Source: Takakia lepidozioides (taxonomy: Eukaryota; Streptophyta; Takakiopsida; Takakiales; Takakiaceae). Taken from it: a stretch of DNA of 64,000 nt. The notes beneath the pieces are model-generated. The model did no database searches and was not told the origin of the DNA. It saw only the letters and a program-made list of their open reading frames with translations. A program made the position numbers and the translations under genes. Location: contig CM060733.1 of the NCBI GenBank assembly GCA_030704615.1, positions 24,922,001-24,986,000 of the forward strand, given 5' to 3'. This document shows, in pieces, positions 1 to 9,530 of this stretch. Within the stretch, counting starts at the first letter, position 1. Every line of letters begins with the position of its first letter.

Positions 1-323
1 TTTGAGATTGAATTGATGCGGGACTCTATTAGAAGCACTTTTGGTCATTGCAACCTTCAACGTACCCCTGTTATCAAGTCTCGAGATGGTACCATTAGCC
101 ATGAAATCCAAGCCTAAGCTAGAGCATGTAGTTTTAAAGGACACATCGTCCATCCTGGGAATCACCCCAAAAACTACACATGAAGCCCTAGATTTGGCAT
201 AAGTAACCAATTCCCAGGGATCACCCTGAGGAGTGTTGATGTTGATAGGAGCTAAATTTTTGATTGTTTTCACAGGCCATAAGTTTAAGCACAGGAACCA
301 ACCCGAGCCCAAGTGCCGAGTAT
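1..323 (-). other. Open stretch without start codon, unassigned
   Basis: Read on the minus strand, one frame is open from about 323 to the window edge and gives a peptide of about 100 residues with normal composition (motifs such as GDPWELVTYAK and LGLDFMANG). It has no initiator methionine and runs off the window. Just upstream (higher coordinates) is a possible acceptor, CTGTCTAG. It could be an exon of a gene that continues outside the window or a piece of a retroelement polyprotein. I do not recognise the family. The stretch 324-680 holds nothing I can assign. Confidence 0.2.
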
Positions 324-630
324 GCTAGACAGAGCATACGACTACCCAATTTGGGCAGAGGGGCTGCCCCCAAGCGGTAGGAGTCCGCTTGTTACCATTC
401 AGAGATCACACTCCAGGGAGTTGCAGGGAATGGCCCGTGTAGGCATATTCTAAAGAGGGAAAGGCCCCAAGCTTTCCAACTAAATTCAATGCACTACCTT
501 ACCTGAAGCAAAGCGCTTCAGGTCGAAACAAACAAGGACACGAGGTCACAAGGCCGGCATTTAGTCACAGAGACATTAATGTACTCCCGTTTCAAGTCCA
601 CCCAATGTCAATAGGCTTCCTAGAGGACAG

Positions 631-677
631 GGAGAAGGTGAGAGATAGAGAGAGGGAGAGGGAGAGGGAGAGAGAGC
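631..677. repeat. GA-rich microsatellite
   Basis: Imperfect (GA)n / GGGAGA tract. Similar tracts lie at 1448-1470, 7148-7172, 7805-7853 and 19772-19798. Confidence 0.85.
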
Positions 678-683
678 TTTACC

Positions 684-821
684 AATTTGCTGTTGTTGGC
701 AGCATCCCATTACTACTGGGATTTATGACCAAAGCAAGTTCCTGACCAGTAACCCCAGCTGATAGATTCATGCCACCATTTGGACCATATGCCAATCCTG
801 TTCCACTTGTGCTGGAAGTAC
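684..821 (-). CDS. Possible internal exon, gene unknown
   Basis: On the minus strand a pyrimidine-rich acceptor (CTTTTGAACAG) is followed by an open frame of about 46 codons rich in Gly, Ser, Thr and Asn (it contains GTGLAYGPNGGMN and LVINPSSNGM) and ends at a consensus-like donor, TG|GTAAAG. That looks like one exon of a low-complexity regulatory protein. No neighbouring exon could be joined with confidence, so function is unknown. The 660 bp to its left and 380 bp to its right show no matching exon. Confidence 0.25.
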
Positions 822-1204
822 CTGTTCAAAAGATTGTTATCCTGTGGCCTGCGCTGAACAAACATAGCTGCTACAGACATCTCAATGCTTGAAGTAAGAA
901 AAGTCCTCCGACTCATGGTCAAACCTATCCTTGATGCCAGATACTGTATTACTTTTGTCACCTAACTACAAGACAAAATCAGGAAGCAGCCAAGCCTCTG
1001 TAAGGAAGTTAGGCAAGCTCACTCTGTGGAACAATAGCCAAGCCAAGGCATTGCTTTCCTCCAATGCTGAAGCATCTGGTATAACATCATCCAAGCCCTG
1101 AAACCCTCACAAGAAAGATCATAGTAGTCATGGATTTTGTGAAAGCAACAACCGGAGACTACCTAGAGACAATTGATTACTCATTACAAAAGCAAATGTG
1201 AACA

Positions 1205-1385
1205 ACCTGCCAAAGCAAGCGTAACTTGTGGTGTCACTTGACCCCGAAGGACTACTGCCTTCCGGTGGGAAGGTGGACCAGTTCCTTAATCCTCCCACAT
1301 TGCCTGCAGCTCTTAGAAGGTGTTTACCTTCAAAGGAAAGGCAGTAGCAGTTCAGGGTGAAGTGACACTTACGTGTGCCTAGAAT
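1205..1385. repeat. Fold-back (MITE-like) element copy
   Basis: The left arm (1218-1264) reads GCGTAACTTGTGGTGTCACT and then a CCGAAGGACTACTGCCTTCC-like stretch. The right arm (about 1340-1385) is the imperfect reverse complement (AAGGCAGTAGC...TCAGGGTGAAGTGACACTTACG). The two arms could form a long hairpin. Related arms occur at 10668-10760, 19820-19855 and, inverted, 24094-24147, so this is a dispersed family. It has no coding capacity. Confidence 0.6.
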
Positions 1386-2121
1386 TTCCACCAGAAATGA
1401 GACTGCCGTCTACCACCACAAAGAGCAAAGACAAGCCACATTGCAAGGGAAAAGAGAGAGAGAGAGAGAGCCGGGGGGGGGAGGGGGGTTTAAAGAAATA
1501 CACTGCTGAAAGCTTCCAGAACCAAACCTACAGGTTTGGCAGTGATAAGTTCAGAATTCAACTTAGCTGTTTTTGAGAAATATGTTAGAAACCAGTAACA
1601 GCCACCGGTAACTGGCTGGAGACCGGTGAAGCTGGTCGCTGTTTCTTCTTCTTCCCTGCTCTCTTGTTCACAAAAGCCTGGGCTTCGTCGTCCTGCCCCT
1701 GGGATCTGGGCGTGGAAGAAGCGATTCATCCTCTTGGGATGCACACAGGGAGGAGATAGCACCATGAGTGTGCTCATGCTGTCACGGCCGCCCTCTTTAG
1801 GACCCAATCCATCGCCATCTTTGTCCCTCCCATCCTCAGCACCCTCTGCCTCAGTAGGTGTACTGGCACCCATCCCTCTTTCCCCACCCTCAACAGCGTC
1901 CTCTCCACCCCATCTTTCTTTCCCATTACCTGCTTTCCCTCTCTCTAAGCCCAGGCGCTCTTCCCCGTCGAACCCTCCGCCCTTGACATCCAACACTCCA
2001 TCAATCTCGCTCCCACCCTCTTCATTTCTCATGCTTTCCTTGAGCACGGAGGGGTTTCACACACCGATCTCAGAGGGAGATCCTACATGGTGGATGCTGC
2101 AGAACCTTTTTCCATTTCAAA
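1386..2121. other. Leader region of the PPR pseudogene, no clear gene
   Basis: Contains a GA tract (1448-1470) and open frames on both strands between 1490 and 2230 that arise from C/T-rich, low-complexity sequence (Pro/Ser-rich on plus, Gly/Glu-rich on minus). Neither shows a recognisable domain. The plus-strand frame may be the remains of a long 5' leader or targeting region of the PPR gene that follows, since it ends just inside the PPR reading frame. Confidence 0.4.
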
Positions 2122-3205
2122 ATGGGGACTGGCTGCAGTCTGAGGATTCCAAGCCCATTATGCTCTACAATCCACTCCCAGAACCAAATTTGTCAAGGAG
2201 ATTCAATTCCCAGATACCCCACTTTGAATGAATCGGATGCAACGACGCCGGTGCAACTGGCGACATTCTCGCTTACAGATGTGCAGTTGAATAAGAGTGC
2301 AGGAGGTTCGAATGCCTCTTCTGGCACTTCTGGGCATGTGAAGATACCTTATGCGGCAGGCAGACTGACAGAGGCTCTACAGACTCTAAACCAAGGAGGC
2401 AAGTCAGCAGATTCAGATACATATGTCTGTCTCTTGCTTAAGTGCATCAAGATGGAAGGTCTGGAAGCTGGAAAGCAGGTGCACACTCACATTATCCAAA
2501 GTGGATTCACGCCAAATGTTTTTCTACTCAACACCCTTGTCAAAATGTATGTTAAGTGCGGGAGCATCATGGATGCTCACCAAGTGTTCAACAGAATGCC
2601 TCAACGATCTTTGATCACATGGAATATAATGTTGGCAGGATTTACCAAGCATGGGTGTGGTAGGAATGCTTTGGAGACCTATGAGCAAATGCTGCGCTTA
2701 TGTGTTGCTATCAAACATCTATGCTGCAGCTGGCAGGTGGGATGATACTGCAAAGGTGAGCAGAATGATGAAGGTCAGAGGGGTTAGAAAGGAGCCAGGT
2801 CGCTGCTGCATTGAGGTTGGCAACAGGGTGCACACCTTTGTTGTAGATGACAAGTTGCATCCCAGAATTAAGGAAATCCATGCTGAGCTGAGAAAATTGT
2901 CTGGGCAGATGAAGGAGGCGAGGTATGTGCCTGACACGCGCTTTGTATTGTCTGATGTGGAGGAAAAGGAATTTTCTCTTTGCGACCACAGTGAGAAGCT
3001 GGCCATTGGTTTTGGGCTGATCAGCACGACCGCTAGGATGCCTCTCCGTCTCATCAAGAACCTTCGAGTGTGTGGTGACTGCCACACCCCACAAAATCCA
3101 TGTCAAAGATTGTTGGCCGAGCAATTGTTGTACAGGATTTCCTGAGAGTATTGACCATTATGTACTGTTGAGTGCATTTCATGTGGCATATCCACAGGAA
3201 ATGAC
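2122..3205 (+). pseudogene. PPR-DYW protein pseudogene with internal deletion and frameshifts
   Basis: PPR proteins of the PLS-DYW class bind organelle transcripts, and the DYW domain is a cytidine deaminase for C-to-U editing. The first part (to about 2690) shows PPR repeats (KQVHTHIIQSGF, LLNTLVKMYVKCG, DAHQVFNRMPQRSLITWN). The frame then breaks and the sequence jumps straight to the E region (YVLLSNIYAAAGRWDD) and DYW domain (HSEKLAIGFGLIS, NLRVCGDCHT), so several hundred codons of repeats that normally lie between are missing. A second frameshift falls just after CGDCHT, near 3090. After it the frame can be followed through SKIVGRAIVVQD, but the terminal HHF...CSCGDYW block is gone. The zinc-binding HSE and CxxC pieces survive. 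It is a dead, internally deleted copy. The ATG at 2122 is only the start of the open frame. Confidence 0.85.
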
Positions 3206-4009
3206 AGTGGGGTCTACCCGGCATAGGTGGGAAGTCAGCCCATAATTGCACTTGACTGAAGGGGTGATTTTTGACTGATTCTGGTGAGTGCTGTCTTTGG
3301 GTGGTGGAACAATCGAGGCAAAAAGGTGAATGCCTGTTGGAAGCAGACGCAAAGCATAGGAACTAGTGTGATAAGTAGGGTTGGGGTGTTTGCTGGAACA
3401 ATTCTAGGCTGTCATTGTCAGCTGCTAGCAGCAAGGCAAGGATGTATGCATGATTTGTGCAGAGGCATAGATAGCTGAAGGAGCAGGGATAGAGTGTGGG
3501 TCCAGATTCATCCAAGAGGGCTGGATTTCAAGCTCCAGATTACCTATGATTCCATGTGGAAGGATAGTTACAAGAAACCTGCATGGGTAGATGGTCAACT
3601 GGAAGCCGCAGCAGCAGCGGCACAATTGATAAAATCAGGCACTGCTTTCACCCTGTTTTTCCCTCTTATCAGAATCGGCCCTAAATTTCCATGTTGAATT
3701 CTGCAAAGTTAGGGTTTCAAGCAAATGAGCATCGAATTGGAGGGCGTCTCTATAGAATGTACTCATAAGACATTGTTTGCCGTAGCCTTGTGGCCATTGA
3801 CCCCGCGCCCAGTTTGAGCGGAACACAACAGGACAGAACCTACCTCTGTCAGGGGCTGACGTCGGTAGTAAACTTACCTTGATAAAGAACATTGATCCGG
3901 GTTTTCCAGATATCCTCTAGAAATCCCTTCACACAAGCGGTGGACAAAAGGTGAACTCTTCGAAGGTAATCCTTTCAATGGAGGTTCGTGGAGGCAACCT
4001 GCATGCTAT
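3206..4009. other. Intergenic, with a SINE-like repeat
   Basis: 3206-3760 shows short open frames only and no domain I recognise. 3766-3940 is a repeat copy listed separately. Confidence 0.4.
3766..3940 (+). repeat. SINE-like repeat, distant copy
   Basis: Matches the module at 61837-62030 over most of its length. Shared blocks are GACATTGTTTGCCGTAGCC (versus GACGTTGTTTGCCATAGCG), GTGGCCATTGACCCCGC and TTTTCCAGATATCCTCTAGAAATCCCTTC. The middle is diverged. It lies directly upstream of the DUF2921-like fragment, whose start shares GGAGAGCGTCTCTATAGAA with this repeat's upstream flank (3739-3757 versus 4017-4035). Confidence 0.55.
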
Positions 4010-4357
4010 GTGTGGTTGGAGAGCGTCTCTATAGAAACAGAGAAGGAGTACACGCCCTGTATGCTTGGCTGCACCCTGTTCCCAGCGAAAGAGGTCAAGA
4101 ACTTGACTAAGGATTGCAACGTTATGGTGCGACTGCAGTATCCTCACTGGCAATCTCTCACCAACCGGGCCATCCATGGCCAAGTCACCAGCATTGCAGC
4201 TCCTGGCGACAACCACTATTTCAATTCTATCAATGTGTCATCGCAGATGGAGACATTTGCAGATTATGAGTACACCGCAGGAGCTCTCACAGCTGGAATT
4301 TGCAACGAGACTTGTCCCCAGAGTTCTTCAAAGACAGATACCTACCGAGGGCCCTAA
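4010..4357 (+). pseudogene. DUF2921-like gene fragment
   Basis: The open frame of 115 codons contains CMLGC, LTKDCNVMVRLQYP, IHGQVTSI and HYFNSINVSS. This spacing of a Cys-Met-x-Gly-Cys block, an 'NxTKDC.V.V.LQ.P' block, an 'I.G.I.S' block and a 'YF..I.VSS' block resembles the extracellular part of plant DUF2921 membrane proteins of unknown function. The transmembrane segments that should follow are absent and no full gene surrounds it, so I treat it as a fragment. A second frame, 4176-4583, overlaps it without a recognisable domain. Confidence 0.4.
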
Positions 4358-4686
4358 GTTTGCGAAGCTGCATTGCAACTTATTGCTGGACAGTAGCTGG
4401 ATGTTGAGCCTTTTTGGCAATGCACCCAGTCCGAAGAATTTTGTTTCAAGCTGGCCCCTTTTGGCTTCGGGGCATCCCATGGGGCGAATCTCCCCCGCGG
4501 TCGCCTTCTCATTCAGTACCTTAGATGTGATGCCCTGGCTGATGGATTGGCTGCAAGGCAGGTGCAGTGATGGAAAGGTATGAACCTAACCTCGTTCGGT
4601 CCAGAATCCGGGCCAGTGTGTTTCGTTACCCTGCTCTCCATGGACTTGATGATTACAGCATCTTAAGCAGAGATCTTTCAGTTGAA

Positions 4687-5157
4687 TCACTCCTGCTTCC
4701 ACAGCAGAAGCAGGAGTCCAGGTTGGATTCTCTGAGCTTGATCTCCAACAAGAATGATCTGCTTCAGTTCCCTCACCTGGGTGATAATAGTAGGCTCTGC
4801 CTGTACCAGTTCTGCAGCCTCATCAATTATCACGCAATTGAACACCAAGCCAAGCTTCAATGATCGTTGGCCTCCTGTGGAGACAGTGCAAAATACAAGG
4901 CAAGCATTCTCCATGCATTCCATCTCCAACCATTCCTGCATTGATGAAGTTGTAGAAGGAGGGAACATGCCATATCCAGGCTCTAAGCTCATAATTTCGG
5001 GAAATGTCTCTGTCAATTTAGAAAACAGCTTAGTGCCAGAACTTCCTAGTTTTCCAAATCCATTTCCGTTTTTGTTGTATCGTGGGGAAAGATAGTGTAA
5101 GGTTGCACTTGAGGACCACATGACAATAAACTGGAGGGAGGAGAGTAATTTTACCAT
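4687..5157 (-). pseudogene. SEN1/UPF1-like superfamily 1 RNA helicase fragment
   Basis: The 156-codon minus frame contains ACLVFCTVSTGG followed by VFNCVIIDEAAELVQAEP and IILVGDQAQ. DEAA (residues 112-115, about 4813-4824) is the Walker B motif and GDxxQ is motif III of UPF1-type SF1 helicases such as SEN1/MAGATAMA3. After GDQAQ the expected continuation is lost and the frame runs to a stop inside a local inverted repeat (CTCCTGCTTC / GAAGCAGGAG, 4690-4714). The Walker A motif and motifs IV-VI are not present nearby. It may be one exon of a gene with lost exons, but a decayed fragment is more likely. Confidence 0.55.
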
Positions 5158-5221
5158 GTTCTAAAGGGACAATGGATGATGCTGTTAAAAGTGAATCCTC
5201 GCTGAAGTGCATGCCGCCCAA

Positions 5222-6128
5222 GCAAGCAACCGGAATATTTCAAAGCGGGAGCTCACTTGAAGAGTACACCAGCTGGGTTTTCTGTTGAAAATCCGCTCGT
5301 GTATTTTGCAGAAGGTCTGTATAATCCCTGGCAGCTCATGAGACGGTGTAAGAGTTGTTGCGAGGCAGGTATATGCTCCAACAACTCCAATGTGTCCAGC
5401 TCCCTCGTCCTACTACGCCCCTGCCAGCCATAGCTACTATCATCTCAAGTCAATGAGCGTATAGCTGGTTGCATGCTTTGGGAACACTTCAGCTTCTCAA
5501 CAAGTAATGGCACGTTGATAATATGAGCTAAACGCAACAGGTCTTCTCATGAACAAAAGCATCTATAACTTGGGAACTTTTGGGCAAATGGAATTACTTT
5601 TCACCTGAACGAATATACTTCTGCCAAGAGTTTCCTGCAATCTAGGTTTTGGATATTTGAAACAGTTCACAACTTTTAAGAGGTTGGATTATCTGTTCCT
5701 GACAGAAGTATATTTCTGGGTTAGTGCAAGAACTGTCAATAATCACTAGCAGAAGCCACTTTGGGAAAAGTGGGAACCTGGAGTGCAAGCTCTTTATAAG
5801 TGACTCAATAATCTCTCTTGATGAGACTCTGAGACTGTAGCTTACAAGGACCAAGTAGAAGCTGAAAGCTGAAAACTGAGAACTGGATCTGGGAATCTCT
5901 CAACTGAGAGCATGTAAGAACCTGCACACATTGACAAACCGAACATGAACATATGCTTCACATTGTTCTTAAATTTATTATACTCCAACAGACATTAAAA
6001 AGGTAACCCAAACAGATGTTGCACCAACCCAAGTTAAACCTAAACCAACGCAACATGGAGGGTGCAGTCTCAATACTGTGTTCTCAAAATCAACATCTCA
6101 GACAATCATGTCCGCTGCCACCCACTAC
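5222..6128. other. Intergenic, nothing recognised
   Basis: Short open frames only. A minus frame at 5642-5854 looks protein-like (SREIIESLIKSLHSRFPLF) but has no identifiable family and no convincing splice partners. Confidence 0.3.
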
Positions 6129-6684
6129 CTGCCGACTTCATCAGCCCCAACAGTGGGCGTGAGGTACACGTGCATAGCAATGGCAATCTGGGTAAGTCTT
6201 CATACGCAGGCTGGTGTACACATCCTGCAGTTAGAAAATATAATTCTAATCCAGCACTGCTAAGATAGCGCTTAATTATCCACAGATTTGATACAACCAG
6301 TCACACAGTAGGAAAAAGCAGCCAAACTATGAGAGGAACAAAGACAGAAAAGAAAGTTACAACATCACAGGAAGCTCAAAGTTCCCAACCACTATCAACA
6401 GTTGCCACCATCACTGCACTGCACTATGACATCAACAATCGCCACCATCTCTAGCACTTGTACAATGGCTGACATTAATTTGACCATAAGCCGGGCGTCC
6501 CTGTGGCTCAATGTGAAGGATCCTCTCTTTATAAGTAGGTTTAGCACCGGGCCCATGCTGGCAGACAACCTATATGCCTCTGGGTCTGGAGACTAGCAGC
6601 TAGAGCCACTGTGCACAAGCTGGCTTTCTTCCCAACAAAAGCAAAAGTTTCCACATCATCAGAGTGAGTAATTTTCTGTTTAAC
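6129..6684 (-). CDS. Two possible exons of an unknown minus-strand gene
   Basis: Exon-like block 1 (6570-6684) follows a TATCTGCAG acceptor, encodes a run including ITHSDDVETFAFVGKKASL and ends at a weak donor, ATAG|GTTGTC. Block 2 (6129-6187) follows CTTACCCAG, encodes IAIAMHVYLTPTVGADEVG and ends at CAG|GTAGTG. The order and spacing suit a minus-strand gene, but I recognise no domain and could not find a first or last exon. It may be gene debris like its neighbours. Confidence 0.2.
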
Positions 6685-6689
6685 CTGCA

Positions 6690-7385
6690 GATAAGGACAC
6701 GAGAATTCTAAAGCAAATATTTGAAGCAAACATATGGATCTGGGGTAGAGAACCCCTTGTGCATAATAGAATATGTCCTGACCTGTGTTCTTTGAGGACT
6801 CATACCAAATCAACGTGACAGATGCAACAACATATATCTGCAGGAAGGACCACATTATCTGGACCTAGAGGATTGTGTCCTCCCTCACACTTAAAACTCA
6901 GGCGTCATTCACCAGAAAGACAACAGCCCCATCCTGTATACATCCTCTTGCTTTGTTAAGCAGCTGCTCTACTGATGGGGGTCCCAGAGGTGAAAGCAAT
7001 CAAGGAAACCTAGATGACTAAGAAATGCATATTCACTCATGGCACAAAAATCGAAGTGCTAAGTGACCAGGAAAATCTCACAACTATCGTCATCTTGTGC
7101 AATCTGTCAAGAAGGTATATTTACAACTGTGTACAACAAGTAAGGACAGAGAAAGAGAGAGAGAGAGAGAGACTATTTCATACCGAATAAACCAACACAA
7201 CCAGCGCCTAGTTTTGGGGGCACAGAGAGCTGATTCGATATGGGGGTGCTACAAACCTTCCAAAAACACTTTATGGACAATCCCAAAGCCTAATTAATAT
7301 TCAATTCAAGAAAACTTCACAACTGACTTCATGCATTTTAAGGAGAAGCAATCAGGAATGGAAGGTTAAGAAAATCCCCACCCTT
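6690..7385. other. Intergenic, nothing recognised
   Basis: Contains a short GA tract (7148-7172). No coding or RNA feature is supported. Confidence 0.3.
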
Positions 7386-7668
7386 CTATAATCTCGAGAA
7401 GTCCGATTTAACGCCTATTAATGGTGGCACATAATCCCCACCCTTCCTCTCCAAAGTTTTCATACGCAATTCAATTCCAACAAATTCACACTCTAGGCCC
7501 GTCGTCAAAACCGCGTTGTCCTGTACACCCACAAGAAAATCATATGCAACGTCAGTAACACCCAGCCTGGGAATTTCCATTCAAGGTGAGCTAATAAATT
7601 CCACCAATTACATCTTGTAAAACATTGTGAATGGCGAGTCTAATCTCTGTAGGTGGCACAAACTGCAT
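7386..7668 (-). pseudogene. Retropepsin-like retroelement fragment
   Basis: Minus-strand codons from about 7580 read GVTDVAYDFLVG, then a 'TTGLECEF' block, GGDYVPPLIGV and a stop. The spacing resembles the C-terminal half of the retropepsin of gypsy element B in this window (VTDAVSYDVLVGGAV ... LDFWEE ... QLPVTFIGG). A preceding short open frame (7588-7668, starting MQFVPPTEIRLAIHNVL) is separated by a stop. I read it as a small remnant of an LTR element. A host exon remains possible. Confidence 0.3.
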
Positions 7669-7799
7669 CTTGAACCACCAAAAAGAACCATAAAGAACCA
7701 ATCGCAATGCAAAATCACCCTAAGACATTTGGAAAGCGGGTAATCGCAAGCTTGTTCTTCCCTACAACAGCGCCAACACATGAATTACAATCAAAAAGT

Positions 7800-7804
<5 letters not shown>

Positions 7805-7853
<49 letters not shown>
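7805..7853. repeat. (GA)n microsatellite
   Basis: About 24 uninterrupted GA dinucleotides. Long Arg-Glu or Leu-Ser frames across it are artefacts of the repeat. Confidence 0.95.
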
Positions 7854-7858
<5 letters not shown>

Positions 7859-7900
7859 CAGAGAGGTAGAGCCCTTAATTAGCGCTCCACATTCCATCAC

Positions 7901-9530
7901 ACCAAGCTCTGCTGGCTCACCTGCTTTCTTTCAGCAACTTACGACATGTCCACTAAGCCCTGCCCTAATCACCAACCACGCCACAATGCTGATGGCCTCT
8001 TCGCATTTTAGGGCACAAAAGTTAGAGTTAAAAGTTAAGAACAGTTTAAGTTAAGGTGACAAGTGACCACAACTTTAACTTAAGTTCATGATTTTGTGGT
8101 TATGAAATGTTTGTTGCCTTCAACTTACGCGTTTTAAGTCTTAGCTGCTTGGGCTGTTTTTGCCTTGGATTCCTCTTGTTGATGACTGTGTTCTGCTGAA
8201 TGCATGCTAGCCGCCTTTGGCTTCAAGTCACTTGACTACTCGTTTCCCCTCCCTCCCTTCTTAGCACATACTTTCCATGTGGCAGAGTCACCTCATTGAC
8301 ATGATGCAATGTAAAGGGCCCAAATGATTTAAGTCTAATAGTCTTTCACCACAACTTGAGCTTTTTTCTTGGAGTGTCAGTTGTCCTTGGTGGAAGTCTC
8401 AAAACTGAATCTGAAGTCAAACCAATGAAGCTGAGCTGGGAGCCTTTGTACGCTCTTGCCATATTTGTAGAAAGTTCTGTGTTTTGTCTCATCTCCTGTA
8501 ATGCCGCAATTTGCCCAAGTTTGTGGCTGCCTGTGTGTATTTGTGGACGTCTGCAGAGAAGCTTGCAAGACTTTTCTCCCCTATGCAAAGCAAACTCTAA
8601 TCAGGGAGCTGCATAGGTTGCTCTACTGCTCGATTACAAAGTGCACATTAGGCTACCTTTGAGAGTTATGTATCTCACAAAACAAGCATGCTTACTGATG
8701 TGAAAGAACTTGTATATATATTTAACACATTCGTAGACAGTTCCGAGGCATCTCAAATTACCCCTGGTCTTGGTGTCGCACCTATTCATTTGAATGATAG
8801 CAAATATCAATGCAATAGATCTTTGAAAGTAAATAGATAGATACATAGATTGATTTGGTGTGATCCAACTTCGAGCGATGAACCTGAAGTATTTGTAGTG
8901 CAATGAGTCAATGACAGTGGTCTGCACAAAGTAGGTGTTTCGGTCCTTGCCCATGACTAGCGATAACAAAAGAAAATCCCCACTTGAGGTTTTTAGTTTT
9001 TACTTGCCCCAAGTAAGAACAACAACCACCCAAGGCCTTGGTCCTTTGAAGAAAGTTGGGAAATAAGTGAGTTAGCTTGGATGGTACATCTAACACATTG
9101 CATGCTGAATTGCTTCCTTGTGGTCTATAATTGAGCAGCCCTCAAATGGAAGTAGATACTGAAGAATCGAGGTAGCATCTCTATATTGAAGCATGTAACC
9201 CTACTATTGCTATCATGTCTCTCACAGCACTAGTCCTTCAACAAGCAAAATGTCTGAGAGATAAGTCACTGTTGGTGGTCAGGATTTATATGATAGAACC
9301 TACCCACAAAGGGGGCAGTATCCTAGAGGGGAAGAGGTTCATCTTTGCACTGACGTTGGTCGAGGCACTCACTCTCTCTAAGCCTTTGGGTTAGACTGTT
9401 CTAGTAGTGCACTTTTTTAGCTAGTTACAGCATAGCTTGTCGTCATCTACACAAACATCAAGCAGTCACAGAACAGGGTATGAGCTCAAATTCATTTCAC
9501 ACTGGGGGAAAGGGGTGCGTATAATCCATT
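7901..9530. other. Intergenic, downstream of the S28 peptidase gene
   Basis: No domain, RNA gene or clear repeat is seen over 1.6 kb. The 3' untranslated region of the minus-strand peptidase gene must lie in the part next to 9531. Small duplicated phrases are present (GTGCGTATAATCCATTTCACACT / GTGCATATAACCCATATGATACT, 9508-9570). Confidence 0.4.

Noticed and set aside
1490-2231. Large overlapping ORFs on both strands as genes
   Set aside because: They stem from biased C/T-rich sequence. The Pro/Ser and Gly/Glu frames mirror each other and show no domain.
7707-8054. Arg/Glu-rich protein
   Set aside because: The open frame is produced by the (GA)n microsatellite at 7805-7853.
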